NCBI GenBank assembly: GCA_002360555.1
Contig: DEQS01000112.1
Coordinates: forward strand, 1-19,419
Source: Chloracidobacterium sp. UBA3360
GTDB taxonomy: Bacteria; Acidobacteriota; Blastocatellia; Pyrinomonadales; Pyrinomonadaceae
Length of the DNA stretch: 19,419 bases
Reading direction: 5' to 3'
Shown: in pieces, positions 19,347 to 19,419 of the stretch
How the letters are laid out: each line of letters starts with the position of its first letter
Numbering within the stretch: position 1 is the stretch's first letter
The notes under the pieces: generated by a model
What the model was told of the DNA's origin: nothing
Seen by the model: the letters and a program-made list of their open reading frames with translations, nothing else
The model's database searches: none
Position numbers and translations under genes: made by a program

Positions 19347-19419
19347 GTGAAGTTTGTCAATATTTTAGCGGCGATCCTGATCTGTTTTTATGGGTCCGTT
19401 TCGCCGCTCAATGCACAAG
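19347..19419 (+). CDS. Start of a secreted protein, cut by the window end
   Basis: A GTG start at 19347 has GGAG 9 bases upstream and opens a frame of 24 codons to the edge. The visible part is a Lys at position 2, a hydrophobic core VNILAAILICFYG and a possible cleavage region near LNAQ, a textbook signal peptide. The mature product is outside the window and cannot be named. Confidence 0.65.
   Translation, partial: MKFVNILAAILICFYGSVSPLNAQ

Noticed and set aside
1..19419. CRISPR arrays, tRNA or rRNA genes, prophage or integron features
   Set aside because: No regularly spaced repeats, cloverleaf, rRNA segments, integrase or transposase seen on either strand.

Overview
The window looks like chromosome from an Acidobacteriota bacterium, most likely class Blastocatellia (Pyrinomonadales-like). 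This is an inference from gene content and style: an ECF sigma factor of the TIGR02999 type, many secreted proteins of unknown function, a DUF3144 protein, two VOC proteins, roughly 50 percent GC, and readable sigma70-type promoters. No rRNA, tRNA, CRISPR, transposase or phage gene was seen.

Layout. 1-2951 (minus): a secreted protein of unknown function, a VOC protein and an ECF sigma factor; the first two share a 41-bp upstream box. 3107-6226 (plus): VOC, DUF4286, tsaD and a secreted PQQ-type sugar dehydrogenase. 6237-9898 (minus): a tight operon read obgE-nadD-rsfS-rlmH-dksA-like-comF, joined by 1-4 base overlaps or gaps of 1 to about 10 bases. 9899-10803: no protein gene, but the richest non-coding stretch here. 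It has a promoter, a highly structured RNA of about 500 nt and a terminator on the minus strand. Next to the promoter lie five DnaA-box-like 9-mers spaced 11-12 bp apart, followed by an AT-rich tract, which makes a candidate replication origin or DnaA-controlled locus. 10804-12703: a DUF3144 gene (plus), then rplU-rpmA and hpt (minus), each with a clear promoter. 12794-14466 (plus): an RpiB-like and a DERA (deoC) protein, both with N-terminal helices resembling bacterial-microcompartment encapsulation peptides; no shell gene lies in the window. 14470-17744: a DnaC/DnaI-type ATPase, a lone cyclic-phosphate-processing receiver protein, a TetR regulator with a palindromic operator and a 25-residue membrane peptide gene, and rarA. 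17812-19419: a stand-alone response-regulator receiver, a secreted protein of unknown function, and the first 24 codons of another secreted protein cut by the window edge.

How it fits together: most genes are housekeeping (ribosome assembly, rRNA methylation, NAD synthesis, tRNA t6A, purine salvage, recombination). The candidates for something new are the ncRNA/DnaA-array intergenic region, the RpiB/DERA cargo-like pair without a shell, and the shared box beside the ECF sigma gene. All functional claims are from reading the sequence; no search or folding program was run.
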